From: Actinomycetes bacterium | Lineage (GTDB): Bacteria > Actinomycetota > Acidimicrobiia > Acidimicrobiales > Microtrichaceae | Direction of reading: 5' to 3' | Assembly (NCBI GenBank): GCA_023427825.1 | Contig: JAEZAI010000140.1 | Location: 1-6,752 of the forward strand | DNA: 6,752 bases | Shown here: positions 6,235-6,752 of the stretch, piece by piece | Layout: each line of letters opens with the position of its first letter | Position numbering within the stretch: position 1 is the first letter of the stretch | The notes under the pieces: model-generated | Told to the model about the DNA's origin: nothing | The model's input: only the letters and a program-made list of their open reading frames with translations | Databases searched by the model: none | Translations under genes and position numbers: made by a program

Positions 6235-6516
6235 ATGTGGATCATCTGGGCCCTGATCATCGGACTCCTCGCCGGCTTCATCGCACGGGCACTCGTGCCC
6301 GGACCGGACCCCATGGGCGTGCTCGGCACGCTGGTGCTCGGTCTGGTCGGATCCCTCATCGGCGGCTTCCTCGGCTGGTTGCTGTTCGGACGTGATGCCG
6401 ACGACGGCGCACTGCAGCTGTCGGGCATCATCGGCTCGATCATCGGCGCGGTGATCGCCTTGCTCATCTTCCGGGCCGTCACCCGCGGCAGGAGCGGCAC
6501 GCCCACCCGGGTCTGA
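6235..6516 (+). CDS. GlsB/YeaQ/YmgE family stress-response membrane protein
   Basis: A 93-residue, very hydrophobic, glycine-rich protein of the transglycosylase-associated / GlsB-YeaQ-YmgE family (PF04226). Three membrane segments are visible at about residues 2-21, 27-51 and 61-82. The family features are an N-terminal IIGLLAGFIARALVPG block, a glycine-zipper-like second helix (GTLVLGLVGSLIGGFLGWLLFG), and IIGSIIGAVIALLIF in the third. A short basic tail follows and is probably cytoplasmic. Members are usually 80-100 residues, so it is complete. The family is induced by general or envelope stress in several bacteria, but no enzymatic role is established. The gene lies 81 bases after the hexosaminidase. 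It has its own ribosome site and a possible stress promoter, so it is probably a separate unit ending at the hairpins downstream. Confidence 0.9.
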   Translation: MWIIWALIIGLLAGFIARALVPGPDPMGVLGTLVLGLVGSLIGGFLGWLLFGRDADDGALQLSGIIGSIIGAVIALLIFRAVTRGRSGTPTRV

Positions 6517-6517
6517 C

Positions 6518-6551
6518 GGTCCCGGGGCGCTCACCGTGGCGCCCCGGTACC
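6518..6551. terminator. strong GC hairpin after the GlsB-like gene
   Basis: CCGGGGCGC (6522-6530) pairs perfectly with GCGCCCCGG (6539-6547) around an 8-base loop. After one mismatch, GGT (6518-6520) pairs with ACC (6549-6551). It begins just after the stop codon. There is no T-run, but U-less hairpin terminators are common in high-GC actinobacteria. Confidence 0.6.
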
Positions 6552-6566
6552 GCCCCTGCGCTCGCT

Positions 6567-6596
6567 GCGGGCCGGTCCCTCCGGGGGCCGGCCCGC
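6567..6596. terminator. second strong hairpin, likely terminator between convergent genes
   Basis: GCGGGCCGGTCCC (6567-6579) pairs with GGGGCCGGCCCGC (6584-6596) around the tetraloop TCCG. This makes a 13-bp stem with a single T-G wobble. It lies between the plus-strand GlsB-like gene and the minus-strand peptidase and could serve both. The remaining bases to 6646 are a GCGCC-rich stretch in which I see nothing else. Confidence 0.55.
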
Positions 6597-6646
6597 TGTC
6601 GCGCCGGGCCGCGCCGCGCCGCCTCCTGACCGCCGATCGGTAGGGA

Positions 6647-6752
6647 TCAGACCGGTGCCGGCTTGGTCGGCTGGTACAGCCAGGCGTCGAACAGGGCGTC
6701 GAGCTGGCGGCCGGACACCTTCTCGCTCAGGGCCAGGAGGGCGGCGGTGCTC
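6647..6752 (-). CDS. M1-type zinc metallopeptidase, C-terminal end only
   Basis: Reading the minus strand from the window edge gives 34 codons and a TGA stop at 6647-6649. The segment LSEKVSGRQLDALFDAWLYQ followed by PTKPAPV is the typical C-terminal end of actinobacterial M1-family (gluzincin) aminopeptidases or metallopeptidases. In those, a 'VSG-x-x-LDxFFxxWLY' block closes the protein. The catalytic HExxH motif would be far outside the window, so activity cannot be judged. The call rests on one short block and could be changed by the missing sequence. The gene faces the GlsB-like gene across the hairpin pair. Confidence 0.6.
   Translation of the reverse strand, partial: STAALLALSEKVSGRQLDALFDAWLYQPTKPAPV

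Noticed and set aside
6601..6623. Short GCGCC tandem-like stretch
   Set aside because: It is irregular and only about 20 bases long; composition rather than a defined repeat array.

Overview
The window is very GC-rich, densely packed and mostly uses G/C in third codon positions. Together with GTG starts, TANNNT -10 boxes placed about 7 bases before start codons (leaderless transcription) and no codon bias suggesting foreign DNA, this points to an actinobacterium. I cannot place it more finely. It looks like ordinary chromosome: I see no tRNA, rRNA, CRISPR array, insertion sequence, integrase or phage gene.

Layout. Bases 3-2762 hold a plus-strand run of three genes: the 3' end of a DMT/EamA-type membrane transporter, a long AttH/CrtC-type lipocalin-fold protein that overlaps it by 4 bases (GTGA), and a small cysteine-containing DUF2237 protein. 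These are probably one transcript. It ends against a convergent minus-strand alpha/beta hydrolase of the PF20091 type (2823-4235). That hydrolase is divergent from a plus-strand GH20-like beta-N-acetylhexosaminidase (4375-6153). A 139-base divergent control region lies between them. Next comes a small GlsB/YeaQ/YmgE-type stress membrane protein (6235-6516). The window closes with a pair of strong hairpins and the last 34 codons of a minus-strand M1-type metallopeptidase.

The most informative non-coding stretch is 4230-4375. Both divergent genes have a TANNNT box exactly 7 bases before an ATG, which fixes their starts. A perfect 16-base palindrome (4230-4245) covers the start codon, predicted transcription start and most of the -10 box of the hydrolase gene. 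It is a candidate operator.

How the genes work together is mostly inference. The transporter, AttH-like protein and DUF2237 protein are spaced like an operon, but no shared pathway is established. The hydrolase and hexosaminidase share a control region, which allows co-regulation but does not prove it. I do not see a clearly new multi-gene system. The points worth following are the palindrome, the paired leaderless promoters and the unassigned N-terminal region of the AttH-like protein.
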